From: Natronobacillus azotifigens
Lineage (GTDB): Bacteria; Bacillota; Bacilli; Bacillales; Amphibacillaceae
Assembly: GCF_026805325.1 (NCBI RefSeq)
Contig: NZ_JAPRAT010000016.1
Location: forward strand, 17,411-81,410
Reading direction: 5' to 3'
Length of the DNA: 64,000 nucleotides
Positions 49,401 through 57,428 of this stretch are shown here, piece after piece (the first letter of the stretch is position 1; each line of letters starts with the position of its first letter). Made by a program: the position numbers and the translations under genes. The notes beneath the pieces were generated by a model, which had not been told where the DNA came from, did no database searches, and was given only the letters and a program-made list of their open reading frames with translations.

Positions 49401-50008
49401 TGAACTTAGGGGCAATTGATGAATATGAGCGAATAGCAGAACGTTATCAATTCCTTACAGATCAGCAAACAGATTTAGTTTCTGCCAAAGCTACGCTGTA
49501 TGATGTTATTGCTGAGATGGACGAAGAAATGGAACGGAGATTTGACGAGACATTCTCTCAAATTAAGGAAGAATTTTCTATTGTTTTTCAGCAATTATTT
49601 GGTGGTGGTCACGCTGCTTTAACGTTAACGGACCCATCTAACCTTTTATCCACAGGGGTAGAAATTAAGGCACAACCACCAGGAAAAAAAGCTCAACAAC
49701 TAGCTTTGTTATCTGGAGGAGAACGGGCATTGACAGCAATAGCCTTGTTATTTGCTATTTTACGAGTGCGGCCAGTTCCTTTCTGTGTACTTGATGAGGT
49801 AGAAGCAGCATTAGATGAAGCGAACGTTAATCGATTTGCGAATTATTTAAAAGATTATAGTGAAAAGACACAATTTATTGTAATCACACATCGACAAGGT
49901 ACAATGGAAGGTGCTGATGTTCTATATGGTGTGACCATGCAGGAATCAGGTGTATCGCGATTTGTTTCGGTGAAACTAGAAGAAACGAAAGAGTTACTAA
50001 AATCATAA
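46442..50008 (+). CDS. smc: chromosome partition protein SMC
   Basis: Condensin ATPase that extrudes and aligns chromosome arms from ParB sites. N-terminal Walker A GPNGSGKSNVTDAIRW (residues 31-46), long coiled coils (about 170-500 and 680-1000; Gln/Glu/Lys-rich), a hinge around 520-660 (YGVKAVLKARDDH, PGGSMSGGAKK), and the C-terminal head with signature LLSGGERALTAIALLF and Walker B FCVLDEVEAALDEAN. 1188 residues (B. subtilis 1186). Followed by ftsY in the normal order. Confidence 0.97.
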   Translation: MFLKKLESVGFKSFAERISVDFVPGVTAVVGPNGSGKSNVTDAIRWVLGEQSAKSLRGTKMEDIIFQGSDTRKPLNVAEVTLVLDNQARTLPVDYQEVSVTRRVYRSGESEFYLNKQSCRLKDIIDLFMDSGLGREAFSIISQGKVEEILSSKAEERRTIFEEAAGVLKYKNRKKKAEYKLAETQENLNRVEDIIYEIEGQLEPLQQQASIAKEYLTQKELLTNTEIALLHAEILELHSEWSHYLKNIDQLKQDDTTITSTIQKKSALIEEEQVKIQRLDQAIEGLQQQLLSLTEELEKLTGNKNLLIERTKNVTNNKQKLAQELATIDETITEHANLSEKEQEELFALQSIKKKTEEALNECKNKLDVSVEDMEAQIELLKSDYIELLNEQAANRNAQQSIEQQLSQLEQRKNNQQHKLDLQRKERNQLAQELESLQAEQEEQVQLFEAKEQKRKQIQQHLLDQENEIQAMQAKLQQGYQYLEKIKSRKEMLEEMKEDFQGFFYGVKAVLKARDDHKLTGVHGAVIELLQVPDQYVSALETALGGQAQHIVVDDEKTARQAIHYLKQSNNGRATFLPLQTMRAKNVPSALLTRIKDIDGFVGVASDLIEYDQKYHVIVSNLLGTTILAKTLKDANELASLLERRYRIVTLDGDVVNPGGSMSGGAKKNTNQSLFTREKDLKEITDKLADTEKRTSLYEEKLSSKKAKVAELQKDLARQTEQHTKLKEKQIDLQSRIAEVTINLRHHDDHMRIYDQDNVQVDQDRKTLIQSKQEKEQALEELKRQVIDLQAQIEYLTKEKENKEKNKDSIQQQYHQLQVQLAQQTTKVENQTDKTAQLRSRLEELQATKAKLSKELEELAQLEQSQRTISDVDHEIEQKQGEKQQTLAAIQDYRNQRLDLTTWLSTAESEVKTVQNQRQALREKLQSYEVKANRLDVELENRLDHLQTEYEISFEKVKETYPKAENIKESRQQVKLIKRTIDELGTVNLGAIDEYERIAERYQFLTDQQTDLVSAKATLYDVIAEMDEEMERRFDETFSQIKEEFSIVFQQLFGGGHAALTLTDPSNLLSTGVEIKAQPPGKKAQQLALLSGGERALTAIALLFAILRVRPVPFCVLDEVEAALDEANVNRFANYLKDYSEKTQFIVITHRQGTMEGADVLYGVTMQESGVSRFVSVKLEETKELLKS

Positions 50009-50035
50009 AGCAAACGTTAGAAAGTGGGAAATGGT

Positions 50036-51028
50036 ATGAGTTTTTTTAAAAAGTTGAAAGAAAAATTTACTTCTTCCGCAGAAACTACAGAAGTGTCCAA
50101 TAAATATAAGTCAGGCTTAGAGAAAACCAGAAGTTCATTTTCAACGAAATTAAACGATTTGGTCGCTCGCTATCGAAAAATAGATGAAGAATTCTTTGAA
50201 GATCTAGAAGAAGTACTGATTCAAGCCGATGTCGGTGTGATGACGGTTATGGATTTAATCGAAGAATTAGAAATGGAAGCGAAACGTCAAAACATTAAGG
50301 ACGCTGCAGATTTACGAGAAGTTATTTCAGAAAAATTGGTAGAAATATATGCGGATGAAGACAACACAGCAGAAGCTCCCGTAAACATGCAATCTGACGG
50401 TCTTACAGTCTTTTTATTTGTCGGTGTTAATGGGGTAGGAAAAACCACCACGATAGGAAAGATGGCGCACCAGTTAAAACAACAAGGCAAAAAGGTCCTT
50501 TTGGTTGCTGGGGATACTTTCCGGGCAGGTGCGATTGAGCAATTAGCAGTCTGGGGTGAGCGGGCAGAGGTTGATGTCATCAAACATAATGCAGGTAGTG
50601 ATCCAGCTGCAGTGATCTATGATGGAATTCAAGCAGCTAAATCTCGCGGTGTGGACGTTCTGTTGTGTGATACTGCTGGACGATTACAAAACAAAGTAAA
50701 TCTAATGAATGAGCTTTCCAAGGTGAAGCGAGTGATTGAGCGTGAAATCCCCGGTGCTCCTCATGAAGTATTGCTTGTTCTAGATGCGACAACTGGACAA
50801 AATGCATTAAGCCAGGCCAAAACGTTTTCACAAGCAACAGACGTATCAGGTATTGTGTTAACGAAGTTAGATGGAACGGCTAAGGGTGGTATTGTACTGG
50901 CGATTCGTAAGGAGTTAAAAATTCCTGTTAAGTATGTAGGGTTAGGTGAACAAATGAATGATTTGGAAAAATTTGATCCACATGCTTTTGTATATGGTTT
51001 ATTCTCAGATATGTTAGAAAAAGAATAA
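50036..51028 (+). CDS. ftsY: signal recognition particle receptor FtsY
   Basis: Membrane-associated GTPase that docks Ffh-ribosome complexes at SecYEG. N-domain begins MSFFKKLKEKF; NG-domain G1 GVNGVGKTTTIGKMA near residue 120, DTAGRLQNK (G3) and TKLDGTAKGG (G4). The start is ATG 50036, giving 330 residues (B. subtilis 329); the GTG at 50024 is not preferred. No long acidic A-domain, as usual in Bacilli. Confidence 0.96.
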   Translation: MSFFKKLKEKFTSSAETTEVSNKYKSGLEKTRSSFSTKLNDLVARYRKIDEEFFEDLEEVLIQADVGVMTVMDLIEELEMEAKRQNIKDAADLREVISEKLVEIYADEDNTAEAPVNMQSDGLTVFLFVGVNGVGKTTTIGKMAHQLKQQGKKVLLVAGDTFRAGAIEQLAVWGERAEVDVIKHNAGSDPAAVIYDGIQAAKSRGVDVLLCDTAGRLQNKVNLMNELSKVKRVIEREIPGAPHEVLLVLDATTGQNALSQAKTFSQATDVSGIVLTKLDGTAKGGIVLAIRKELKIPVKYVGLGEQMNDLEKFDPHAFVYGLFSDMLEKE

Positions 51029-51038
51029 AGGCATTACC

Positions 51039-51068
51039 TTGACAGAACAGTTAGTAATCGTCTAGTAT
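51039..51068 (+). promoter_or_regulatory. candidate promoter for ylxM-ffh
   Basis: A perfect TTGACA (51039-51044), an 18-base spacer and TAGTAT (51063-51068), 33 bases before the first ylxM codons. Confidence 0.55.
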
Positions 51069-51109
51069 TCTAAACGTAAAGGTTTTTCACTTAACAAGGA
51101 GTGCTGCCA

Positions 51110-51436
51110 TTGTTAGAAAAGACTACTCGTGTTAATTTTTTGTTTGATTTTTATCAAGCATTATTAACTCCAAAACAACGAAATTATATGGAACTATATT
51201 ACCTTGAAGATTATTCCCTAGGGGAGATATCAGAAACATTTACTGTTTCAAGGCAAGCTGTTTATGATAACATACGCCGTACAGAGTCTATGTTGGAAGC
51301 GTATGAAGATAAGCTACATTTATATGAAAAATTCAAGGAACGTCAAGAGTTGTTAAATCAACTGGTTACTGTCCTGGACGATCAGGAATTTCTACAAGCA
51401 GAAAAACTGGTGAAAGCATTAAAAGAATTAGAGTAG
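51110..51436 (+). CDS. ylxM: YlxM/p13 family SRP-associated helix-turn-helix protein
   Basis: Small protein tied to SRP function; in streptococci it modulates Ffh/FtsY GTPase activity. Core [19 protein letters not shown] and [14 protein letters not shown] form a sigma-region-4-like helix-turn-helix. The start is TTG 51110, eight bases after AAGGAG, giving 108 residues; the in-frame GTG at 51101 overlaps the Shine-Dalgarno sequence. Directly precedes ffh, as in other Firmicutes. Confidence 0.92.
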   Translation: MLEKTTRVNFLFDFYQALLTPKQRNYMELYYLEDYSLGEISETFTVSRQAVYDNIRRTESMLEAYEDKLHLYEKFKERQELLNQLVTVLDDQEFLQAEKLVKALKELE

Positions 51437-51449
51437 GAGGACATCCTCT

Positions 51450-52802
51450 ATGGCATTTGAAGGTTTAGCAGAGCGTTTGCAAAATACGATCAAGAAAATG
51501 ACTGGAAAAGGGAAAGTTAGCGAGCAAGATGTAAAAGAAATGGCACGTGAAGTTAGGTTGGCATTACTGGAAGCTGATGTTAACTTCAAAGTAGTGAAAG
51601 ATTTTATTAAAAAGATTAAAGAGCGAGCGGTAGGACAGGAAGTAATGAATAGTCTAACGCCTGGTCAACAAATTATTAAAATTGTAAAAGAAGAATTAAC
51701 GGATCTCATGGGTGGGGAACAAAGTAAGATAGCAGTAAGCGAGCGTCCCCCGACGGTTATTATGATGGTCGGACTGCAGGGTGCAGGAAAAACGACAACA
51801 ACAGGAAAATTAGCTAATCTATTGCGTAAAAAACATAATCGTAAACCATTGCTTGTTGCGGCCGATGTTTATCGCCCCGCAGCAATCAATCAATTAGAGA
51901 CGATTGGAAAGCAACTAAATTTACCGGTTTTTTCAAAAGGTACAGATGCTAATCCTGTAGATATTGCGAATGATGCAATTGCTCATGCAAAAGAAGAACA
52001 CTACGATTATGTACTGATTGATACAGCGGGACGGTTACACACGGATGAAAATCTTATGACAGAATTGAGAGAGATCAAAGAAAATGTTGATCCTGCTGAG
52101 ATTTTATTAGTGGTGGATTCCATGACTGGTCAAGATGCGGTGAATGTTGCCGAAAGTTTTGATGAGCAATTGGCTGTTTCTGGTGTCATTTTGACAAAAT
52201 TGGATAATGATAACCGAGGTGGTGCGGCACTTTCCATTCGTGCAGTTACACAGAAACCGATTAAGTATGCTGGTATGGGAGAGAAATTAGACGAATTAGA
52301 AGTGTTTCATCCAGAACGGATGGCATCACGTATATTAGGTATGGGTGACGTTCTTAGTTTGATTGAGAAAGCTCAAGAAAATGTAGATGAAAAGAAAGCA
52401 AAAGAATTAGAAGAAAAAATGCGTTCAGCGACATTTACATTTGATGATTTCCTAGATCAAATGGAGCAAGTGAAAAGCATGGGCCCCCTTGAAGATTTGC
52501 TTGGTATGATACCTGGTGCAAACAAAATGAAAGGGTTAAAGAATGCCCAGATTGATGAGAAACAACTGGTTTATGTTGAAGCGATTATTCACTCGATGAC
52601 AAAGAAAGAAAGAGAAGATCCAAGCATTATGAATGCTAGTAGAAAAAAAAGGATAGCAAAAGGTGCGGGTAGACCAGTATCTGAAGTAAATCGCTTATTA
52701 AAACAGTTTGAAGAAATGAAAAAAATGATGAAACAGATGTCTGGTATGCAGAAGGGTAAAAAAGGGAAAAAGAAAAAAGGTTTAAATTTACCCTTTATGT
52801 AA
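51450..52802 (+). CDS. ffh: signal recognition particle protein Ffh
   Basis: GTPase that binds signal sequences and 4.5S/6S SRP RNA. N-domain, then G-domain with G1 GLQGAGKTTTTGKLA near residue 105, DTAGRLHTDE and TKLDNDNRGG; the C-terminal Met-rich M-domain (about 300-435) includes MKQMSGMQKGKK and binds RNA and signal peptides. 450 residues (B. subtilis 446). TAGGAGGA precedes the ATG. Confidence 0.97.
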   Translation: MAFEGLAERLQNTIKKMTGKGKVSEQDVKEMAREVRLALLEADVNFKVVKDFIKKIKERAVGQEVMNSLTPGQQIIKIVKEELTDLMGGEQSKIAVSERPPTVIMMVGLQGAGKTTTTGKLANLLRKKHNRKPLLVAADVYRPAAINQLETIGKQLNLPVFSKGTDANPVDIANDAIAHAKEEHYDYVLIDTAGRLHTDENLMTELREIKENVDPAEILLVVDSMTGQDAVNVAESFDEQLAVSGVILTKLDNDNRGGAALSIRAVTQKPIKYAGMGEKLDELEVFHPERMASRILGMGDVLSLIEKAQENVDEKKAKELEEKMRSATFTFDDFLDQMEQVKSMGPLEDLLGMIPGANKMKGLKNAQIDEKQLVYVEAIIHSMTKKEREDPSIMNASRKKRIAKGAGRPVSEVNRLLKQFEEMKKMMKQMSGMQKGKKGKKKKGLNLPFM

Positions 52803-52813
52803 TGTAAAAACAC

Positions 52814-52842
52814 TTTACAGACCGTTCAACATCTGATACAAT
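52814..52842 (+). promoter_or_regulatory. SigA promoter for rpsP
   Basis: TTTACA (52814-52819), a 17-base spacer and TACAAT (52837-52842), 41 bases before the rpsP start. Both hexamers match the consensus at five of six positions. Confidence 0.8.
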
Positions 52843-52882
52843 CTAAACTTGTGTAAAACATTTAGTAATGGAGGTGCGAAAC

Positions 52883-53155
52883 ATGGCAGTAAAAATTCGT
52901 TTAAAGCGTATGGGATCTAAACGTAACCCTTTTTATCGCGTAGTAGTAGCTGATGCACGTGCTCCTCGTGATGGACGTATTATCGAGCAAATTGGCACAT
53001 ACAATCCGGTAGTAAAACCGGCTGAAGTGAAATTAGATGAAGAAAAAGCATTAGACTGGATGACTAAAGGTGCAAAACCAAGTGATACAGTACGCAACTT
53101 ATTCTCTAATGAAGGCATCATGAAAAAATTCCACGATCAGAAAAACCAAAAGTAA
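52883..53155 (+). CDS. rpsP: 30S ribosomal protein S16
   Basis: Small-subunit assembly protein. Begins [20 protein letters not shown], the bS16 signature, followed by [19 protein letters not shown]. The start is ATG 52883, after GGAGGTG (90 residues, as in B. subtilis). Heads a short unit with khpA. Confidence 0.97.
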   Translation: MAVKIRLKRMGSKRNPFYRVVVADARAPRDGRIIEQIGTYNPVVKPAEVKLDEEKALDWMTKGAKPSDTVRNLFSNEGIMKKFHDQKNQK

Positions 53156-53169
53156 AGGTTTGTGATAAC

Positions 53170-53397
53170 ATGGAAGCCTTAATTGAAACAATCGTTCAAC
53201 CATTGGTCGATCATCCAGAAGATGTTCGGGTCAACAGTAAGGAAGAAGCAAGTAAAATTGTTTATCATCTTACTGTGAACCCCGATGATGTTGGTAAGGT
53301 GATCGGAAAGAATGGTCGAATTGCAAAGTCAATTCGAACAGTTGTTTATGCAGCGGGAGCGAATACTAAAAAACGTATTTATCTTGACATTATGTAG
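53170..53397 (+). CDS. khpA: KhpA RNA-binding KH-domain protein
   Basis: 75-residue single KH domain (YlqC family) that partners with KhpB/EloR in RNA binding and cell elongation in other Firmicutes. The GxxG loop is VIGKNGRIAKSIRTVV. B. subtilis YlqC is 81 residues. It is 14 bases after rpsP, in the conserved order, and is followed by a terminator rather than directly by rimM. Confidence 0.93.
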   Translation: MEALIETIVQPLVDHPEDVRVNSKEEASKIVYHLTVNPDDVGKVIGKNGRIAKSIRTVVYAAGANTKKRIYLDIM

Positions 53398-53428
53398 AAC
53401 AGGGAGGGGAGAACCTTTCCCTGTTTTC
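53398..53428 (+). terminator. terminator after khpA
   Basis: AACAGGGA (53398-53405) pairs with TCCCTGTT (53418-53425), followed by TT. Begins right after the stop codon. Confidence 0.72.
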
Positions 53429-53795
53429 TGTATATATAAGAGGAGTTCGAGAAATAAGCTAATGAGAAGCAATACATTTCTTCATTGGACGTTCTTAAGG
53501 TCCTCAGAAGCTTAGTTGCCTCGACCTGCTTGCTTCTTATTTACTTTTTGAAAACGCGCTATAATAAAGGAGAAGCGGCTTACTGTTTATTTTTTTCTAA
53601 AAAGATATGAATGGATGTACTAAGGGTTAAGAGTTTACATTAGGGTTGAAAAACATTTATTACAATTGTATCGTGTCATCAATAGGGAGAAATTTCGTAT
53701 TGGCGGTCTGAGATTTTTGTAGGATGGAGCAGAGAGATCAAAGTGTTCCACTAATGTTTGCATGGGAAAAGAGCTAAGGTGAAATAACGCTGAAA
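53429..53795. other. gene-free stretch between khpA and rimM
   Basis: No credible gene. It contains a short palindromic area (AGAAGC at 53508-53513 / GCTTCT at 53533-53538) and a consensus TATAAT at 53560-53565 without a good -35. Otherwise mixed AT-rich sequence. Possibly decayed DNA brought in with the repeat at 53796-53860. Confidence 0.4.
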
Positions 53796-53860
53796 GCTAG
53801 GTATGGAAATACACGAAGACTCCTGTGGGGAAAGCGTAGTGTATTTCCATAGCGGTACGT
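53796..53860 (+). repeat. short hairpin repeat element 5
   Basis: TATGGAAATACAC and GTGTATTTCCATA form a perfect 13-bp inverted repeat (about 53802-53851) enclosing GAAGACTCCTGTGGGGAAAGCG. The ACTCCTGTGGG block is the one shared with elements 2, 4 and 6. It is the only unit seen in the 650-base gap between khpA and rimM. Confidence 0.7.
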
Positions 53861-54048
53861 TTTTCTATCATCAGTCTACGCTGTACACGAAGGTCTAAAA
53901 GGATCGCGTGAACTCTCCGGTTTTCTCTTATCTTAAGTAACAAGATATTTCAGTTTGCTTTTAGTTGTCCTTCCCACCTCTAACAGAATAACATTTTGAA
54001 CATTATTAATAATAATGAAATAACTTAGTTGAAAAAGAAGGTGAAATA

Positions 54049-54567
54049 ATGACAAAGCAATTTTTTAATGTTGGTAAGATTGTTAACACCCATGGAATTA
54101 AAGGAGAAGTAAAAGTTGTTCGTATTACGGATTTTGAAGAACGATTTCAAAAAGGAAACACGCTATACTTTTCTGATCATCAAAAGAGTGAACCTACACC
54201 ATTGACCATAAAAAATCATCGCAAACATAAACAGTTTGATATGTTGCAATTTGAGGGATATGATTCCATTAATCAAGTAGAGAGCATGAAACAAGGCATG
54301 CTAATGATTTCTCAAGAACAACAGGAACCACTTGAGGAAGGTGAATTTTTCTATTATGAAATCATTGGTTGTACAGTAGAAACTACAGAGGGAGAAAGAT
54401 TAGGTGAAATTGCTGAGATTTTATCTCCTGGAGCTAATGATGTCTGGGTTGTGCGTAATGCTAACAAAAAAGATTTATTGATTCCATATATTGATGATGT
54501 CGTTAAGACAGTTGATAAGGAACAAAAGAAAGTTGTTATCGAACCAATGGAAGGGTTAATCTCATGA
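54049..54567 (+). CDS. rimM: 16S rRNA processing protein RimM
   Basis: Maturation factor for the 30S head, binding S19. N-terminal RimM domain: [23 protein letters not shown]-terminal PRC barrel with [19 protein letters not shown] and [14 protein letters not shown]. 172 residues (B. subtilis 174). AGAAGGTGA precedes the ATG; overlaps trmD by four bases. Confidence 0.96.
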   Translation: MTKQFFNVGKIVNTHGIKGEVKVVRITDFEERFQKGNTLYFSDHQKSEPTPLTIKNHRKHKQFDMLQFEGYDSINQVESMKQGMLMISQEQQEPLEEGEFFYYEIIGCTVETTEGERLGEIAEILSPGANDVWVVRNANKKDLLIPYIDDVVKTVDKEQKKVVIEPMEGLIS

Positions 54568-55286
54568 TGAAAATTGATATTTTAACCTTGTTTCCTGAGA
54601 TGTTTCGTGGGGTGATGGAGTCCTCTATCATGAAAAAAGCACAGGAAAATCAAGCTTTTACCTACCAGACGATTGATTTTCGTCAATATACAACAAATAA
54701 ACACCAAAAAGTAGACGACTATCCGTATGGTGGTGGTGCCGGTATGGTATTGATGCCACAACCGATTTTTTCTGCAGTTGACGCGATCAAGCAAAGTGAG
54801 TCAAAACCTCCTCGCATCGTTTTGATGTGTCCACAAGGGGAACGATTTACCCAAAGAAAAGCAGAAGAGCTGGCAAAAGAAGATCATCTCATTTTCATTT
54901 GTGGCCATTATGAAGGATATGATGAAAGAATTAGAGAACAACTAGTAACCGATGAAATTTCTATTGGTGATTTTGTTCTAACAGGTGGAGAATTAGGCGC
55001 CATGGTTGTGATTGATAGTGTAGTTCGATTATTACCGAGTGCACTAGGAAATCAACAGTCCGCTCGCGAAGATTCTTTCTCAACAGGTTTATTGGAACAT
55101 CCACATTACACACGCCCCGCTGTTTTTCAAGGGATGGAAGTTCCAGAAATTTTACGATCTGGCCATCATGAAAAAATAGAAAAATGGAGAAAACAGCAAT
55201 CCCTCAAACGTACGCTAGAGAGAAGACCTGATTTGCTAGAAGATTATCCATTGACTGATGAAGAAAAAAAATGGCTAGATCGTTGA
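54564..55286 (+). CDS. trmD: tRNA (guanine-37-N1)-methyltransferase
   Basis: Makes m1G37 to prevent +1 frameshifting. SPOUT-family knot: begins [12 protein letters not shown], then [27 protein letters not shown] [13 protein letters not shown], and [17 protein letters not shown]. 240 residues (B. subtilis 243). Two adjacent ATGs (54564, 54567) are possible; the ATGA overlap with rimM favours coupling. Confidence 0.97.
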   Translation: MMKIDILTLFPEMFRGVMESSIMKKAQENQAFTYQTIDFRQYTTNKHQKVDDYPYGGGAGMVLMPQPIFSAVDAIKQSESKPPRIVLMCPQGERFTQRKAEELAKEDHLIFICGHYEGYDERIREQLVTDEISIGDFVLTGGELGAMVVIDSVVRLLPSALGNQQSAREDSFSTGLLEHPHYTRPAVFQGMEVPEILRSGHHEKIEKWRKQQSLKRTLERRPDLLEDYPLTDEEKKWLDR

Positions 55287-55305
55287 AATAACAGTCAACT
55301 ATTGC

Positions 55306-55334
55306 TTGAATAATACTGGTAACTATGGTATATT
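55306..55334 (+). promoter_or_regulatory. promoter for rplS
   Basis: TTGAAT (55306-55311), a 17-base spacer and TATATT (55329-55334), about 95 bases before the rplS start. Confidence 0.65.
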
Positions 55335-55339
55335 GATTT

Positions 55340-55428
55340 TTGTGCTCAAGTAAGATTGAGCCATATAAACGATGTTCCGCTGTTATACTTAATTGATATG
55401 AGCATTGGTTTGGAAGGAGTGTGACAAT
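55340..55428 (+). promoter_or_regulatory. possible L19 autoregulatory leader
   Basis: The ~90-base untranslated leader of rplS contains a GCTCAA/TTGAGC hairpin (about 55343-55360). Ribosomal protein L19 leaders are a known RNA family upstream of rplS in low-GC Gram-positives. Position and promoter fit; I did not verify the full consensus structure. Confidence 0.5.
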
Positions 55429-55773
55429 ATGCAAGAATTAATTGCAGAAATTACAAAAGATCAACTTCGTACAGATCGCCCTGATTTTCGTCCTGGTGAT
55501 ACGGTGAAGGTTCACGTGAAGGTTGTTGAAGGTACTCGTGAGCGTATTCAGTTGTTTGAAGGTGTTGTCATTAAACGCCAAAACGGTGGCATTAGTGAAA
55601 CATTTACTGTACGTAAAATTTCTTACGGTGTTGGGGTTGAACGTACATTCCCTGTACATTCTCCACGCGTAGATAAGATTGAAGTAAGCCGTCGCGGTAA
55701 AGTACGTCGTGCTAAACTTTATTACTTACGCGAACTTCGTGGAAAAGCAGCACGTATTAAAGAAATTCGCTAA
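55429..55773 (+). CDS. rplS: 50S ribosomal protein L19
   Basis: Large-subunit protein at the 30S interface. Core: [54 protein letters not shown] and [18 protein letters not shown]. The start is ATG 55429 after GGAAGGAGTG (114 residues; B. subtilis 115). It has its own promoter and leader, so can be regulated apart from trmD. Confidence 0.97.
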   Translation: MQELIAEITKDQLRTDRPDFRPGDTVKVHVKVVEGTRERIQLFEGVVIKRQNGGISETFTVRKISYGVGVERTFPVHSPRVDKIEVSRRGKVRRAKLYYLRELRGKAARIKEIR

Positions 55774-55786
55774 TTTTACATGTAGA

Positions 55787-55813
55787 AGGAGCTTGCATAG
55801 TCAAGCTCCTTTT
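55787..55813 (+). terminator. rplS terminator
   Basis: GGAGCTTG pairs with CAAGCTCC around a 6-base loop, followed by TTTTT; 14 bases past the stop. Confidence 0.9.
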
Positions 55814-55884
55814 TCACATCTATAGATTAAATAATGCTTTTCGGAATATAGTAGAATATAAGAGAGTAAATCGGAGGGAAAAAG

Positions 55885-56448
55885 ATGACAAAAAATCAGA
55901 ATAACCAGGAGTGGAAAAGTTGGATAAAAGCACTTGTTATTGCTGTAATCATTACTTTTCTCGTTCGAACATTTTTATTTATACCGATAGCTGTCGAAGG
56001 TCCTTCTATGCAACCGAACTTAGAAGACCGTGATTATGTTGTAATTAACAAGTTAAACTATCGTATAAGTGAACCAAAGCGATTTGATGTCGTTGTTTTT
56101 CATGCATCCGTGGATAAAGATTACATAAAGCGAGTCATAGGCTTACCAGGGGAAACAGTAGAATATGTGGACGATGTTCTATACATTAATGGTTCTCCGA
56201 TTGAAGAAACGCATCTCGTTGAAGAATTAGCCAGGCTAGAAGAAGGCGAAAGATATACGAGAGATTTTTCTCTAGAAGATATTCCTGGGGGGCATGAAGT
56301 TATCCCAGAAAATCATGTGTTATTATTAGGGGATAATCGCCCCAATTCTACCGACAGTCGGAATTTGGGGTTAATACCTTATGATGAGTTAGTAGGCAGT
56401 GCGAGTGTGATTTATTGGCCAATAAATCGTATAGGAATAGTGAAATAG
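55885..56448 (+). CDS. sipT: type I signal peptidase
   Basis: Cleaves Sec and Tat signal peptides on the outer face of the membrane. One N-terminal membrane helix (about 12-36), then the Ser/Lys dyad: Ser41 in EGPSMQPNL and Lys82 in KDYIKRVIGLPGE, and box E GDNRPNSTDSRNLG. 187 residues, the length of minor Bacillus Sip enzymes. The symbol follows B. subtilis synteny (sipT-like paralogue); the family is certain, the paralogue less so. Confidence 0.92.
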   Translation: MTKNQNNQEWKSWIKALVIAVIITFLVRTFLFIPIAVEGPSMQPNLEDRDYVVINKLNYRISEPKRFDVVVFHASVDKDYIKRVIGLPGETVEYVDDVLYINGSPIEETHLVEELARLEEGERYTRDFSLEDIPGGHEVIPENHVLLLGDNRPNSTDSRNLGLIPYDELVGSASVIYWPINRIGIVK

Positions 56449-56458
56449 AGGTGGAAAG

Positions 56459-57304
56459 ATGACAATACAATGGTTCCCTGGACACATGGCGAAAGCAAGG
56501 CGGGAAGTTCAAGAAAAATTAAAACTCGTTGATTTTGTGATTGAGCTTGTCGATGCAAGAGCTCCATTAGCTTCACAAAATCCGATGCTTCACCAGGTGC
56601 TACAACAAAAACCGAAAATGAGAGTATTAATGAAAAAAGATTTAGCTGATCCGCAAAAAACGTCTGAATGGATTAAAGCAAACGAAACCGACGGGATACG
56701 AGCAGTAGCTGTAGATGTTGCAAATCGCCAAGATATTCAAAAAGTAATTGAAGTAGCAAAATCAATGGCAGAAGAGAAAATGGCTCGGTTAGCACGCAAA
56801 GGTGTTAGACCAAGAGCGGCAAGGGCAATGATTATTGGTATTCCTAATGTAGGAAAATCTACGTTAATTAACCGCTTAGCTAATCGAAAAATTGCAAAAA
56901 CAGGAGACAGACCTGGTATTACTACAGCTCAGCAATGGATTAAAGTGAAGAAAGATTTTGAGTTATTAGATACACCTGGAATTCTCTGGCCAAAATTCGA
57001 AGATCAAGTGGTAGGTTATCGTTTAGCTGCTATTGGTACTATAAAAGATCAATTGTTGCCACTCGAGGAAATAGCCGTGTTTGTATTAGACTATTTAAAG
57101 GAAAATTATCCAGAATTATTAATACAACGTTATCAATTGGAGAGTACGATGGATCGTTTGGAAATTATCGATCATATCGGCACTTTACGAGGTTGTTTAG
57201 CTAGTGGTGGGACGGTTGACTTAGAGAAAACAGCTGATGTAATCATAAGAGATTTACGCTCTGGAAAAATAGGACGCGTAACATTAGAAAAACCAAAGAA
57301 TTAA
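56459..57304 (+). CDS. rbgA: ribosome biogenesis GTPase RbgA (YlqF)
   Basis: Essential GTPase of late 50S assembly, promoting incorporation of L16. Begins IQWFPGHMAKARREVQEKL. The circularly permuted G-domain has G1 GIPNVGKSTLINRLAN near residue 130, G2 GDRPGITTAQQW and G3 DTPGILWPKF. The G4 box reads MKKD (residues 58-61) where the canonical sequence is NKxD. 281 residues (B. subtilis 282). Ten bases after the signal peptidase gene. Confidence 0.95.
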   Translation: MTIQWFPGHMAKARREVQEKLKLVDFVIELVDARAPLASQNPMLHQVLQQKPKMRVLMKKDLADPQKTSEWIKANETDGIRAVAVDVANRQDIQKVIEVAKSMAEEKMARLARKGVRPRAARAMIIGIPNVGKSTLINRLANRKIAKTGDRPGITTAQQWIKVKKDFELLDTPGILWPKFEDQVVGYRLAAIGTIKDQLLPLEEIAVFVLDYLKENYPELLIQRYQLESTMDRLEIIDHIGTLRGCLASGGTVDLEKTADVIIRDLRSGKIGRVTLEKPKN

Positions 57305-57349
57305 AGTGAAAACCAATTTTCATAAGCTTACTTTATTCACATTTTGATA

Positions 57350-57381
57350 AAGACATTCACATTTGAATGTCTTTATTTTTT
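57350..57381 (+). terminator. rbgA terminator
   Basis: AAAGACATTC pairs with GAATGTCTTT around a 6-base loop (ACATTT), followed by ATTTTTTTT. Confidence 0.88.
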
Positions 57382-57428
57382 TTGTTCGGTGTCGATATTA
57401 AAGAAAAGGTTGGGAGATGGATGTTACG

